Positions 16,246-24,956 of a DNA stretch of 64,000 nucleotides are shown here, in pieces (the stretch's first letter is position 1; each line of letters starts with the position of its first letter). The DNA lies in assembly GCA_965275915.1 (NCBI GenBank), contig CBDHYI010000007.1:1612001-1676000 (forward strand), in the 5' to 3' direction. The notes under the pieces were generated by a model. The model was not told the origin of the DNA and searched no databases. It saw only the letters and a list, made by a program, of their open reading frames with translations. This DNA is from JBDWFY01 sp965275915. Lineage in GTDB: Bacteria; Pseudomonadota; Alphaproteobacteria; Rhizobiales; Stappiaceae. A program made the translations under genes and the position numbers.

Positions 16246-16983
16246 ATGTCCGATTCAAACAACCAACCTTCCGCGCGACAACGCGGCACCGCCAAAACCG
16301 GGGCCGCATCATCTCCCCGGAAAAAAAGAACAAGAACCAGCCGGTACACCAAAGCGGAGATCCAGGAGATCTTCGAGCGCTTCCGTGACAACAATCCCGA
16401 GCCGAAGGGCGAACTCGATTACACCAACGCCTTTACGCTGCTCGTGGCCGTGGTGCTCTCTGCCCAGGCGACGGATGTCGGCGTGAACAAGGCAACCAAG
16501 GCCCTGTTTGCGATTGCGGACACGCCTCAGAAAATGGCGCAGCTGGGTGAAGAAAAGATCCGGGATTACATCCGGACCATCGGCCTTTACCGCAACAAGG
16601 CAAAAAACGTCCATCTTCTGTCGCACCAGCTTCTGGAAAAATACGGCGGCACCGTGCCGCAGACCCGGGAAGAGCTGGAAGCCCTGCCCGGTGTCGGGCG
16701 GAAGACAGCCAACGTTGTCCTGAACATCTACTTCGGTCAACCGACCATTGCCGTCGACACCCACATTTTCCGGATTGCCAACCGTGTTGGTCTTGCGCCG
16801 GGAAAGACGCCGCTGGACGTGGAGAAGGCACTGGCCAAAATCACGCCGGAGGAATTTGTCCGCCATTCGCATCACTGGCTTATTCTGCACGGCCGCTACG
16901 TGTGCAAGGCGCGCAAACCCGAATGCGATCAATGCCTGATAAAAGACTTATGCAAGAGCAAGGAAAACCGGACGCGACTCTAG
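16246..16983 (+). CDS. nth: Endonuclease III (DNA glycosylase/AP lyase)
   Basis: Nth removes oxidised pyrimidines. The helix-hairpin-helix LPGVGRKTANVVLN, the catalytic Lys within it, the catalytic Asp in IAVDTHIFRIANR and the iron-sulfur cluster motif C-x6-C-x2-C-x5-C (CKARKPECDQCLIKDLC) near the C-terminus are intact. A basic, low-complexity N-terminal extension (~28 residues) precedes the core, as in many alphaproteobacterial homologues. Confidence 0.95.
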   Translation: MSDSNNQPSARQRGTAKTGAASSPRKKRTRTSRYTKAEIQEIFERFRDNNPEPKGELDYTNAFTLLVAVVLSAQATDVGVNKATKALFAIADTPQKMAQLGEEKIRDYIRTIGLYRNKAKNVHLLSHQLLEKYGGTVPQTREELEALPGVGRKTANVVLNIYFGQPTIAVDTHIFRIANRVGLAPGKTPLDVEKALAKITPEEFVRHSHHWLILHGRYVCKARKPECDQCLIKDLCKSKENRTRL

Positions 16984-16990
16984 GCCGACA

Positions 16991-17440
16991 TTAGGGCTGC
17001 CTGACCGAGTCCTTTTTGTGCCGGACGCGGACAACCACTTCGACCCGAACCAGTTCCATATCGTCAGGAATTTCCGGCAAATCTGCGACATTCATGACAT
17101 TGCCCGGAATATCGACAACCCGGTTTTCATCCTCAATGTAAAGATGATGATGGTCTGTGGTGTTTGTATCGAAATAGGTTTTCGTTCCCTCAATCGCGAC
17201 TTCACGGAGGAGCCCCGCTTCGGTGAACTGGTGCAGCGTGTTGTAGACGGTTGCCAGAGAAACGGGAACATTGGCCGCAACGGCTTCTTCATGAACCAGT
17301 TCCGCAGAGACATGACGGTTGCCCTTGCAAAACAGAAGTTCTGCCAAGGAAACACGTTGCCGTGTCGGGCGGAGGCCAGCGTCGCGCAGGAGCGCATTTA
17401 CGTCGGTCATAGCAAGCTCAATGTCTGATAAACTCGTCAT
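16991..17440 (-). CDS. irr: Fur-family transcriptional regulator, Irr type
   Basis: The winged helix is clear (LRPTRQRVSLAELLF, VSLATVYNTLHQFTEAGLL). The C-terminal half has the Irr-like DHHHLYIEDENRVVDIPG with the three consecutive His implicated in heme or metal binding. The N-terminal heme regulatory motif (GCP) of Bradyrhizobium Irr is absent, as in many relatives. Irr represses or activates iron and heme genes under low iron. Position next to fabA, divergently transcribed, is the usual one in Rhizobiales. An alternative start is the Met 10 codons downstream. Confidence 0.85.
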   Translation of the reverse strand: MTSLSDIELAMTDVNALLRDAGLRPTRQRVSLAELLFCKGNRHVSAELVHEEAVAANVPVSLATVYNTLHQFTEAGLLREVAIEGTKTYFDTNTTDHHHLYIEDENRVVDIPGNVMNVADLPEIPDDMELVRVEVVVRVRHKKDSVRQP

Positions 17441-17810
17441 GCCATCAGTTAATAACCATTCTCATTTGGCATGTCTACAAAATTGACTCTTATATGCAAC
17501 TTTACGTACTCGGCGAAAAATCACAATTTCGACGGGCCGGCAGCAGCAATTGCCGCCCGGTCCGAAGTCAGCTCCTGTGTCGGTGCGCCGGCGATGCAAC
17601 GATCCCCAAGCAAAGTCCGCTTCTGCGCCGCACGGAGAGGTGTGCGTACCAAAAGCGTTAAAACCGGTCTTTTTGATGAGATTCCAAAGAGAAACGGACC
17701 TTTCGATGTGCCGAGACGTATGATAGACAGGCTCAGCTGTTCGAAGAGCAAAATCAATCAATGACGGTTTTCTGACACCGGAAACCGATAAGACTGTAAA
17801 CGGAACAATA
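17441..17810. promoter_or_regulatory. Divergent irr/fabA control region with a candidate iron box at 17450-17464
   Basis: This 370-bp gap separates irr from fabA. On the irr coding strand TGAGAATGGTTATTA (17464-17450) matches 12 of 15 positions of the 7-1-7 Fur-type inverted repeat TGATAATnATTATCA, ten bases before the irr start. It could mediate autoregulation by Irr or control by another Fur-family protein. The short reading frames in the middle (17471-17764, both strands) have no recognisable features and I do not call them genes. Confidence 0.4.
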
Positions 17811-18332
17811 ATGGTAGAGCACCCCTCCAGCTTCAGCTACGAAGAACTCCTCGCTTGCGGTCGGGGTGAAATGTTTGGTCCCGGTAACCCTCAACTTCCT
17901 CTGCCGCCGATGCTGATGTTCGACCGCATCACATCGATAACCGAGGACGGCGGTGAGAACGGCAAAGGTCAGATTCGCGCGGAACTCGATATCAAGCCGG
18001 ACCTTTGGTTCTTTTCCTGCCATTTTCAGGGCGATCCGGTCATGCCGGGCTGCCTGGGCCTTGACTCCCTATGGCAGATGCTCGGCTTCTTCTTAGGCTG
18101 GCTTGGCTGCGAGGGCCGTGGCCGGGCACTGGCGGTCGGCGAACTGAAGTTTTCCGGCATGGTGCTGCCGACCGTGAAAAAGGTTGAATACGGCGTTGAC
18201 CTGAAGCGCGTTATGCGGTCCAAGCTGGTACTTGGGATCGGCGACGGATGGCTGAAAGCAGACGGAGAGACATTTTACCGTGCAAAAGACCTCCGTGTGG
18301 CCCTCATAAAAGATGGTCAGCAACCGGCCTGA
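17811..18332 (+). CDS. fabA: 3-hydroxydecanoyl-[ACP] dehydratase/isomerase
   Basis: FabA dehydrates 3-hydroxydecanoyl-ACP and isomerises the trans-2 to the cis-3 double bond, the branch point to unsaturated fatty acids. The active site His and the helix Asp lie in CHFQGDPVMPGCLGLDSLWQ. Its 173 residues match the family. The start is ATG at 17811. It is first in fabA-fabB-fabI, though a MITE-like element separates fabA and fabB. Confidence 0.96.
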   Translation: MVEHPSSFSYEELLACGRGEMFGPGNPQLPLPPMLMFDRITSITEDGGENGKGQIRAELDIKPDLWFFSCHFQGDPVMPGCLGLDSLWQMLGFFLGWLGCEGRGRALAVGELKFSGMVLPTVKKVEYGVDLKRVMRSKLVLGIGDGWLKADGETFYRAKDLRVALIKDGQQPA

Positions 18333-18367
18333 CCGGTATTGTGATCTTGTCAGTAAAACACGGGCTG

Positions 18368-18493
18368 AGGACTCATATATGCAATTGAAATGGCGGTTTA
18401 AGCAGCTTTGATCTGCTGTGTCAGACCGCTCAACCGGGCAACAAGCCCGCTTGTCGCGATCTTCCTACCAGCTCAATCACATATATGAGTCCT
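18368..18493. mobile_element. MITE-like family C element between fabA and fabB
   Basis: AGGACTCATATATG (18368-18381) is repeated in perfect inverted form at 18480-18493. The next bases also partly match (CAATTGA against TGATTGAG), giving an element of about 126 bp. It has no reading frame. It lies in the 235-bp gap between fabA and fabB, so any fabAB message would carry it as an internal structured segment, or fabB would need its own promoter. I could not find a clear target duplication. Confidence 0.55.
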
Positions 18494-18567
18494 AACCTGG
18501 CGATGCGTAACCGGCACTGGTCGATATCGATAGATATCGTCAGAGCCCAGTGAATGGAGATGCCGCG

Positions 18568-19785
18568 ATGAGGCGGGTTGTTGTAACCGGAATGGGTATC
18601 GTGTCGAGTATCGGCAACAACAGTCAGGAAGTGCTTGCGAATTTGCGTGAAGGCAATTCCGGCATCGTGGCGGCGGACAAATATAAGGAACTGGGATTCC
18701 GCTGCCAGGTTCACGGTGCACCGACACTTGAACCATCCGAGGCGCTCGACCGGCGCACAATGCGTTTTATGGGTGACGGCGCGGCCTGGAATTACATCGC
18801 GATGGAACAGGCTATTCAGGACGCAGGCCTTGAAGAGGGCGATGTCACAAACGAACGAACCGGCATCGTCATGGGGTCAGGAGGGCCTTCGACCCATGCG
18901 ATCGTCACCGCAGCCGACATCACACGGGAAAAAGGCCCTAAACGGATCGGACCGACGGCCGTTCCCAAAGCCATGTCATCGACCAACTCCGCAACGCTTG
19001 CGACGCCGTTCAAAATCCACGGCGTCAACTATTCCATTTCCGCCGCCTGCGCGACCACCAATATCTGTATCGGCAACGGCGCCGAACTGATCCAGTGGGG
19101 CAAGCAGGACATTATTTTTGCCGGCGGCGGTGAAGAACTCGACTGGACATTGTCCTCTCTGTTTGACGCGATGGGCGCAATGTCCTCCAAATATAACGAA
19201 ACCCCTGCAACGGCGTCCCGTCCTTATGACAAGAACCGGGATGGGTTCGTTATTGCCGGGGGGGCCGGTGTTCTGGTGCTTGAAGAGCTTGAACATGCCA
19301 AGGCCCGTGGCGCCAAGATTTACTGCGAAGTCGTCGGCTATGGGGCGACGTCGGACGGGTTTGACATGGTGGCGCCGTCCGGCGAAGGCGCCGTTCGATG
19401 CATGAAGCTCGCCCTTCAGGATGTCGACGGTCCGGTCGACTATATCAATCCCCATGCGACATCCACGGGTGTGGGCGATATTCGTGAGATCGAAGCGATT
19501 CGGGAGGTTTTCGGCAACAATGTGCCGCCGATTTCGGCCACCAAGGCGCTCTCGGGCCATTCGCTGGGCGCGGCCGGCGTTCATGAAGCAATTTATTCGA
19601 TCCTGATGATGAACAACGGATTCATTGCGCCGTCGGCACATATCGAAGAACTCGACCCGGACTTTGCCGACATGCCGATCATGCGCGAAAGACAGGACGA
19701 TGTCGAACTTAACCGCGTGCTCTCAAACGGTTTCGGATTTGGCGGCACCAACGCATCGCTTGTGTTCCAGCGTTATGATGGCTGA
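18568..19785 (+). CDS. fabB: 3-oxoacyl-[ACP] synthase I
   Basis: FabB elongates cis-3-decenoyl-ACP and is needed for unsaturated fatty acids. The catalytic Cys lies in ISAACATTNICIG, and the two His in NPHATSTGVGD and LSGHSLGAAGVHEA. The ATG at 18568, with GGAG 8 nt upstream, is preferred over the in-frame GTG at 18550. 405 residues is the normal size. Confidence 0.96.
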   Translation: MRRVVVTGMGIVSSIGNNSQEVLANLREGNSGIVAADKYKELGFRCQVHGAPTLEPSEALDRRTMRFMGDGAAWNYIAMEQAIQDAGLEEGDVTNERTGIVMGSGGPSTHAIVTAADITREKGPKRIGPTAVPKAMSSTNSATLATPFKIHGVNYSISAACATTNICIGNGAELIQWGKQDIIFAGGGEELDWTLSSLFDAMGAMSSKYNETPATASRPYDKNRDGFVIAGGAGVLVLEELEHAKARGAKIYCEVVGYGATSDGFDMVAPSGEGAVRCMKLALQDVDGPVDYINPHATSTGVGDIREIEAIREVFGNNVPPISATKALSGHSLGAAGVHEAIYSILMMNNGFIAPSAHIEELDPDFADMPIMRERQDDVELNRVLSNGFGFGGTNASLVFQRYDG

Positions 19786-19858
19786 CCGGAAAGCCGTGAG
19801 ACTTTTGACTTTATTTTTATAGATCAGAACCGATGAAGCAAAGAGCAAGGAGAGCCGC

Positions 19859-20695
19859 ATGACAGGACTGATGGAAGGAAAACGCGGTCTTGTCATGGGT
19901 GTCGCCAACAACCACTCGATTGCATGGGGCATCGCAAAACAGCTTGCCGATCAGGGAGCGGAACTCGCTTTCACCTATCAGGGAGAAGCGTTCGGACGCC
20001 GTGTGCGGCCACTCGCCGATTCGGTGGGGTCTGAAATTCTCCTGCCGTGCGATGTCGAAGATATCGATACGGTCGATACGGTGTTCGACACATTGAAAGA
20101 GGCGTGGGGCAGTATCGATTTTCTGGTTCATGCGATCGCATTCTCGGACAAAAACGAACTGCGCGGCCGCTATGCGGACACGTCGCGGGAGAACTTCTCC
20201 CGGACAATGGTCATCTCCTGTTTTTCATTCACGGAGATCACCAAGCGCGCTGCGGCCATTATGCCCAACGGGGGCTCGATCGTGACCCTGACCTATGGCG
20301 GTTCAACCCGCGTGATGCCGAACTATAATGTCATGGGCGTCGCCAAAGCCGCCTTGGAATCCTCGGTCCGCTACCTCGCCGTGGATTTTGGTGCCCAAAA
20401 TATTCGCATCAATGCGATTTCCGCCGGACCGGTTCGTACCCTGGCCGGCGCCGGCGTTTCCGATGCACGACTGATGTTCAATTTCCAGAAGGAACATTCC
20501 CCGCTTCGGCGAACGGTGTCGGTTGACGAAGTCGGCGGAACCGGCCTGTACCTGCTGTCCGATCTGTCCAGTGGCGTGACCGGTGAAATTCACTTTGTTG
20601 ATTCGGGCTACAATATTGTTTCCATGCCGCGGCTGGATGAATTGAAGCAGCAGGAACATCAACCCGGAAACAGCGAAGTCGCCGCAGCGGAATAA
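19859..20695 (+). CDS. fabI: Enoyl-[ACP] reductase (NADH)
   Basis: FabI makes the last reduction of each fatty acid elongation cycle. It is a short-chain dehydrogenase with the divergent FabI nucleotide motif GLVMGVANNHSIAWGIAK and the Y-x6-K active site (NYNVMGVAKAALES). A second Tyr ten residues upstream is the usual additional FabI residue (TYGGSTRVMPNYN). 278 residues. A strong AAGGAG precedes the ATG. It completes fabA-fabB-fabI and is the target type inhibited by triclosan. Confidence 0.95.
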   Translation: MTGLMEGKRGLVMGVANNHSIAWGIAKQLADQGAELAFTYQGEAFGRRVRPLADSVGSEILLPCDVEDIDTVDTVFDTLKEAWGSIDFLVHAIAFSDKNELRGRYADTSRENFSRTMVISCFSFTEITKRAAAIMPNGGSIVTLTYGGSTRVMPNYNVMGVAKAALESSVRYLAVDFGAQNIRINAISAGPVRTLAGAGVSDARLMFNFQKEHSPLRRTVSVDEVGGTGLYLLSDLSSGVTGEIHFVDSGYNIVSMPRLDELKQQEHQPGNSEVAAAE

Positions 20696-20745
20696 CGGCC
20701 AGACATGTCGATCGGAAGTGGATACCGGTAAGCCCGGAGAACAGC

Positions 20746-20772
20746 GCCCGGGTCCGTTGTCCGGATCCGGGC
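20746..20772. terminator. Terminator-like hairpin between convergent fabI and SH3 gene
   Basis: GCCCGGGTCCG (20746-20756) pairs with CGGATCCGGGC (20762-20772) at 10 of 11 positions over a five-base loop. It lies between the stops of two convergent genes. There is no long U run on either side. Confidence 0.5.
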
Positions 20773-20785
20773 AAAGCAACCCGCT

Positions 20786-21337
20786 CTAATTAAACGACTC
20801 GTCGGGATAAATTCCGAACAGCCGTGACTGGTCGATCCAGCCGGCCCAGTCCGATCCGGACACCTTGCACCATCCGGCTTCGCACTCTGAAACGCCGGCC
20901 AGAACGTTGGGCTCCAGTTCGGCGACAATGGGCGCGTTGGAATTCGGCGTCACCCGTATCGGGACATTGCCGGACTCTTCCCAGGGTTTTACCAGCGCCG
21001 TCCGGCGACCGGAGAGAAGGCTGTGAAAGACCCAGCCCTCGGCACCTTCCCAGTCGCGAATCCGACGCCAATTGTCAAACTCCTGAATGATCTCGACGGG
21101 CAAACCCGACCGGACAAAGGTCCAGGCAATCTCATAGTCCCGGCTTGGTCCGATCCGGACATTGACCCGATCCGATTTCAAACTGACAAACCGGGGGATC
21201 GGCAATCCGCTTGCACCGGTCTTACCGCTCTGCGCCTTTGTGTGATCGGCCGCCAGACTGAGAAACAAAACGGACATAACGGCAATCACGGACAGAGTAC
21301 CGAAGAATTTGCCGGTGCCGGCTTTCTGATAGTTCAT
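20786..21337 (-). CDS. Secreted SH3-domain protein
   Basis: The N-terminus has a signal peptide-like segment (FFGTLSVIAVMSVLFLSLAA) with a plausible cleavage after AKA. Two bacterial SH3-like repeats follow: the first around SDRVNVRIGPSRDYEIAWTF to GAEGWVFHSLLSG, the second around NVPIRVTPNSNAPIVAELEP to GSDWAGWIDQSRLFGIYP. Such proteins are periplasmic and thought to bind cell-wall peptides, and are common next to 2-hydroxyacid dehydrogenase genes in Alphaproteobacteria. The Met at 21337 is chosen as it starts the signal sequence; the frame is open to 21370. Confidence 0.8.
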   Translation of the reverse strand: MNYQKAGTGKFFGTLSVIAVMSVLFLSLAADHTKAQSGKTGASGLPIPRFVSLKSDRVNVRIGPSRDYEIAWTFVRSGLPVEIIQEFDNWRRIRDWEGAEGWVFHSLLSGRRTALVKPWEESGNVPIRVTPNSNAPIVAELEPNVLAGVSECEAGWCKVSGSDWAGWIDQSRLFGIYPDESFN

Positions 21338-21683
21338 GACTGGATAGGTCCCGTACATCCAGAGCGGCACACGCGATCAATCAATGGCGTGACATGCTCC
21401 TTGCCTTTGTTTTTCGCCCATCCTTTTTTGGAAAAGCGCTTCGACCTTTCCCGGATACGCTTTCTTCGCAAATTGCCGCTGCCTTTTTAATCCGCCCCTG
21501 CAGATCCAGAATCACAATTTACAGCCAGATTTATTAGCCATTCGGATCAAGATCAATCCTCTCTCTTGTATCCGTTTGTCCTTATAGGTAGGAAAGCAGG
21601 CAGGGGTTATGCCGTGATCAGGATCATGGACGGCGTCAACCGACCATGCTGTGGTTCAGCGGGCGTAAAAAGGCGAGATAATT
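21338..21683. other. Intergenic region between divergent SH3 gene and 2-hydroxyacid dehydrogenase
   Basis: About 346 bp that must hold two divergent promoters. I see no clear repeat, RNA gene or operator in it. Confidence 0.4.
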
Positions 21684-22670
21684 ATGCCAAACAAAAAGCC
21701 ATTGGTTATTGTCACCAGGAAATTACCGGAAGTCGTTGAAACACGCATGCGTGAGCTTTTTGATGCGAAGCTCAATGACGATGACAGGCCGATGAGCCAG
21801 GCGGAACTGGTCGATGCCGTCAAAAATGCTGAAGTGCTGGTTCCGACCGTTACCGACAGGATTGATTCCGCTGTCTTGTCGCAGGCCGGACCAAAGCTGA
21901 AACTTATTGCGAATTTCGGCAATGGCGTCGACAATATTGACGTCATCACCGCCAATAATCGCGGTATCGCGGTGACCAACACCCCCGGTGTTTTGACAGA
22001 AGATACCGCGGATATGACCATGGCGCTTCTTTTGGCCGTTCCCCGCCGTCTGTCGGACGGTATCAAGATCATCAAGGATGAAGAATGGAACGGATGGTCG
22101 CCGACCTGGATGCTTGGGCACCGCATTTGGGGCAAGCGCCTCGGCATTATCGGCATGGGCCGGATCGGACAGGCGGTTGCCCGGCGTGCGAAGGCATTCG
22201 GGATGTCCATCCATTATCACAATCGCAGACGCGTCAGTGCCGAGATTGAAGAGGAACTTGAAGCCACATACTGGGAAAGCCTGGATCAGATGCTGGCGCG
22301 AATGGATGTCATCTCCGTTCACTGTCCCCATACACCGGCAACCTACCACCTGTTGTCGGCCCGCCGCCTGAAGCTGCTCAAGGAAGACGCGTATATTCTG
22401 AACACGGCGCGCGGCGAAATTGTTGATGAAAATGCCCTGGTTCGCCTGCTTGAATCCGGTGAGATCGCGGGCGCCGGTCTTGATGTGTTCGAACATGAAC
22501 CGGCGGTTAATCCCAAATTGATAAAGTCGGACAAGGTTGTGCTTCTGCCTCACATGGGGTCGGCCACAATCGAAGGCAGGATCGATATGGGTGAGAAAGT
22601 CATCATCAACATCAAGACCTATATGGACGGGCATCAACCGCCGGATCGCGTCTTGCCGTCAATGCTCTGA
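21684..22670 (+). CDS. D-2-hydroxyacid dehydrogenase (glyoxylate/hydroxypyruvate reductase type)
   Basis: The nucleotide fold has GxGxxG in LGIIGMGRIGQAVARRAKAFG. After the second strand comes HNRRR rather than an acidic residue, which suggests NADPH use. The catalytic Arg (NTARGEIVDENAL), Glu (GLDVFEHEP) and His (LLPHMGSAT) are present. At 328 residues it matches the glyoxylate reductase/GyaR group. The exact substrate cannot be read from sequence. Confidence 0.88.
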   Translation: MPNKKPLVIVTRKLPEVVETRMRELFDAKLNDDDRPMSQAELVDAVKNAEVLVPTVTDRIDSAVLSQAGPKLKLIANFGNGVDNIDVITANNRGIAVTNTPGVLTEDTADMTMALLLAVPRRLSDGIKIIKDEEWNGWSPTWMLGHRIWGKRLGIIGMGRIGQAVARRAKAFGMSIHYHNRRRVSAEIEEELEATYWESLDQMLARMDVISVHCPHTPATYHLLSARRLKLLKEDAYILNTARGEIVDENALVRLLESGEIAGAGLDVFEHEPAVNPKLIKSDKVVLLPHMGSATIEGRIDMGEKVIINIKTYMDGHQPPDRVLPSML

Positions 22671-22687
22671 GTTTACAGGCTTTGATA

Positions 22688-23392
22688 TTACTGAGCTTTT
22701 CTCCAGATCGCGTTGTCACCCATTCCCTCAATGAAAGCTGCGTGCGCTGCCTTTTCTTCATCTGTGATGCGAGCGGGAAGGGGGATCGGCCGGGTTCTTG
22801 CCGCCTGGTTTGCCGTGGCTGAATACATGGACATGGTGTCGGCGCCCGGCTCATCATCGGGCATCAATCCCAGAGCGGTCTGCTTGCCGCCGATAAGTTC
22901 GATATAAACTTCCGCCAACAGCTCCGCATCGAGCAGCGCGCCGTGCTTTGTTCGCCGGCTGTTGTCTATGCCATACCGGGAGCAAAGTGCGTCAAGGGAA
23001 TTAGGTCCCGCCGGATGCTTCCTGCGCGCCAGGGCCAGAGTGTCGAGCACCTGACTGTCGGGGATGGATTCGTAGCCGATCCACTTCAGCTCCGCATTCA
23101 GGAAATTCATATCAAAGGACGCGTTGTGAATAACCAGCGTGCCATCGCCGACAAACGCCCGGAACTTCTCCGCCACATCTTTGAAAACCGGTTTGTCCGA
23201 TAAAAACTTCTCCGAAAGACCATGCACCTCGTACGCAGACTGGGGCATGTCCCGCTCAGGATTGATGTAGACGTGATACGTCTCGCCGGTCGGAATGTGG
23301 TTGATCATTTCAACACAGCCGATTTCGACCAGGCGATCACCGGTATGGGGATCGAAACCGGTGGTTTCCGTATCAAGCACAATTTCCCGCAT
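22688..23392 (-). CDS. dnaQ: DNA polymerase III epsilon subunit (proofreading 3'-5' exonuclease)
   Basis: The DEDDh exonuclease motifs are in order: LDTETTGFD (Exo I), HNASFDMNFLN (Exo II) and HGALLDAELLAEVY (Exo III with His). The start at 23392 (MREIVLDTETTG), with AGGAG upstream, is chosen although the frame is open to 23617 into coaE. The 234-residue length matches DnaQ. It edits errors of the replicative polymerase. It is last in the ppsR-maf-aroE-coaE-dnaQ cluster seen beside oriC in many Alphaproteobacteria. Confidence 0.94.
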   Translation of the reverse strand: MREIVLDTETTGFDPHTGDRLVEIGCVEMINHIPTGETYHVYINPERDMPQSAYEVHGLSEKFLSDKPVFKDVAEKFRAFVGDGTLVIHNASFDMNFLNAELKWIGYESIPDSQVLDTLALARRKHPAGPNSLDALCSRYGIDNSRRTKHGALLDAELLAEVYIELIGGKQTALGLMPDDEPGADTMSMYSATANQAARTRPIPLPARITDEEKAAHAAFIEGMGDNAIWRKAQ

Positions 23393-23513
23393 GGTGTTAT
23401 TGGACTCCTGAAATGAATTGGCCTGGCCAAACGGTCGCGTTTTTTTCCACTGATAGTCGCGAAGCAGGCAGCTCTTAAATTCGACCGAAGACGAACGTCC
23501 CGCAACCGGGCAA

Positions 23514-24110
23514 TCAGGTTTTCCCCGCCATTCCCGCAAGAGAACGCAAAATCGCGGCCACTTGCCTTTCAGCGGCAGCAATGCCGTGATCGGTATCGAC
23601 CAGAAAATGAGCCCCAAGTCGCTTTTTGCGATCAGACACCTGCTTTGAGAGGATTGCTTTAAATGCTGCTTCAGTCATGCCGGGACGAGCCAGCACGCGG
23701 GATCGCTGGGTTTCAGCACGCGCGGTTACAACGATGACCGCATCGACGCGATCCTGGGCACCGGTTTCAAACAAAAGCGGGATATCCATAACAACCGCCG
23801 CCTGCCGATCAAGCCTGGCCCTTGTCAGAAAATCCTGCTCCGCCTCCCGAACGAGAGGGTGCACAATCGCTTCAAGCTCTTTCATGGCGGCCGCGTCATC
23901 CAGAACACGCGCGCCCAGACGTTTGCGGTCAACCCTTCCGCCCTGCGTTGTGCCCGGAAACGCCGCTTCGACGGCCGCAACGGCCGGGCCGTCATACAGT
24001 CGGTGAACCGCCGCATCGGCATCGTGAACCGGACAGCCGAATTGCCGGAACATGGCGGCCGTTGTCGACTTTCCCATACCAATGGATCCGGTCAGGCCGG
24101 CAACAATCAC
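23514..24110 (-). CDS. coaE: Dephospho-CoA kinase
   Basis: CoaE carries out the final phosphorylation in coenzyme A synthesis. The P-loop GLTGSIGMGKSTTA is at the N-terminus, followed by FGCPVHDADAAVHRLY, VMDIPLLFETGAQ and RDRKKRLGAHFLVDT-like C-terminal blocks. The start is GTG at 24110 and overlaps the aroE stop by 4 bp, indicating translational coupling. 198 residues is usual. Confidence 0.95.
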   Translation of the reverse strand: MIVAGLTGSIGMGKSTTAAMFRQFGCPVHDADAAVHRLYDGPAVAAVEAAFPGTTQGGRVDRKRLGARVLDDAAAMKELEAIVHPLVREAEQDFLTRARLDRQAAVVMDIPLLFETGAQDRVDAVIVVTARAETQRSRVLARPGMTEAAFKAILSKQVSDRKKRLGAHFLVDTDHGIAAAERQVAAILRSLAGMAGKT

Positions 24111-24952
24111 GACGACTCTCCCAGGTCCTGCAGGATCAGATCACGCAATGCGCTCGTGACAACCGGCCGTTTTCCGAACCATTTTTCAAATCCGGGAACG
24201 GCCTGATGGAGCAGCATACCGAGACCGTCGACCGTTCGACATCCCAAATCCCTTGCCCGGCATAACAGGTCGGTTTGCAGAGGCACATAAACAATGTCCG
24301 ATACGATGGCTCTTTCGGGGAGCAGCTTCAGGTCGAGTGTCAGAGGGTCTTGCCCCTTCATTCCCAGGGAAGTCGTGTTCACCAAAAGTGCGGCCAACGA
24401 CAGAAGAGAAGCAAGATCCTCCCATGCATGAGCCCTGACGCGCGGCCCGAACCGGTTCGCCAACTCTTCTGCTCTTTGGCGGGTACGATTGACGATATGT
24501 ACCGGTTCAAATCCATGGGAAAGCAATGACCAGATAATCGCTCTGGATGCACCCCCCGCTCCCAGAACAACCGCCGTACCGGGTTCCGCGCTCCAGCCGG
24601 GCGCGAAGTCATTCAGGTTGGCGGCGAACCCATAGGCATCGGTATTGCTTCCCTGCAAGCGACCATCTTCAAGCCATATTGTGTTCACCGCACCAATTTC
24701 CCGCGCAACATCATCTATGTCATCACACGCGGTCAATGCGACTTCCTTATGCGGAATGGTTACGTTCGCGCCCTGCAATCCAGTTTCCGGAAAGGACCTG
24801 AGGAAACTCTCGATGTCTTCCGGCGGAACACCGATGGCCTTGTAATCCCCGGCAATCCCAAAACTCTTCAGCCAGTAACGATGAATGAGCGGAGAGCGTG
24901 AATGGGAAATCGGCCATCCGATGACGCCGGCAAGACGGGGGTGCTCGATCAT
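24107..24952 (-). CDS. aroE: Shikimate dehydrogenase (NADP+)
   Basis: AroE reduces 3-dehydroshikimate. The shikimate site is visible at the N-terminus (GWPISHSRSPLIHRYWL), with the catalytic Lys in NVTIPHKEVAL, Asp in GSNTDAYGF, and the nucleotide loop VLGAGGASRAIIWSL followed by NRTRQRAEELANRFG, an NADP-type basic patch. 281 residues. Coupled to coaE downstream and 4 bp from maf upstream. Confidence 0.95.
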   Translation of the reverse strand: MIEHPRLAGVIGWPISHSRSPLIHRYWLKSFGIAGDYKAIGVPPEDIESFLRSFPETGLQGANVTIPHKEVALTACDDIDDVAREIGAVNTIWLEDGRLQGSNTDAYGFAANLNDFAPGWSAEPGTAVVLGAGGASRAIIWSLLSHGFEPVHIVNRTRQRAEELANRFGPRVRAHAWEDLASLLSLAALLVNTTSLGMKGQDPLTLDLKLLPERAIVSDIVYVPLQTDLLCRARDLGCRTVDGLGMLLHQAVPGFEKWFGKRPVVTSALRDLILQDLGESS

Positions 24953-24956
24953 GACG

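Noticed and set aside
17471..17764. Overlapping short frames on both strands between irr and fabA
   Set aside because: No recognisable motifs or ribosome binding sites; both strands are open over the same bases, which suggests chance.
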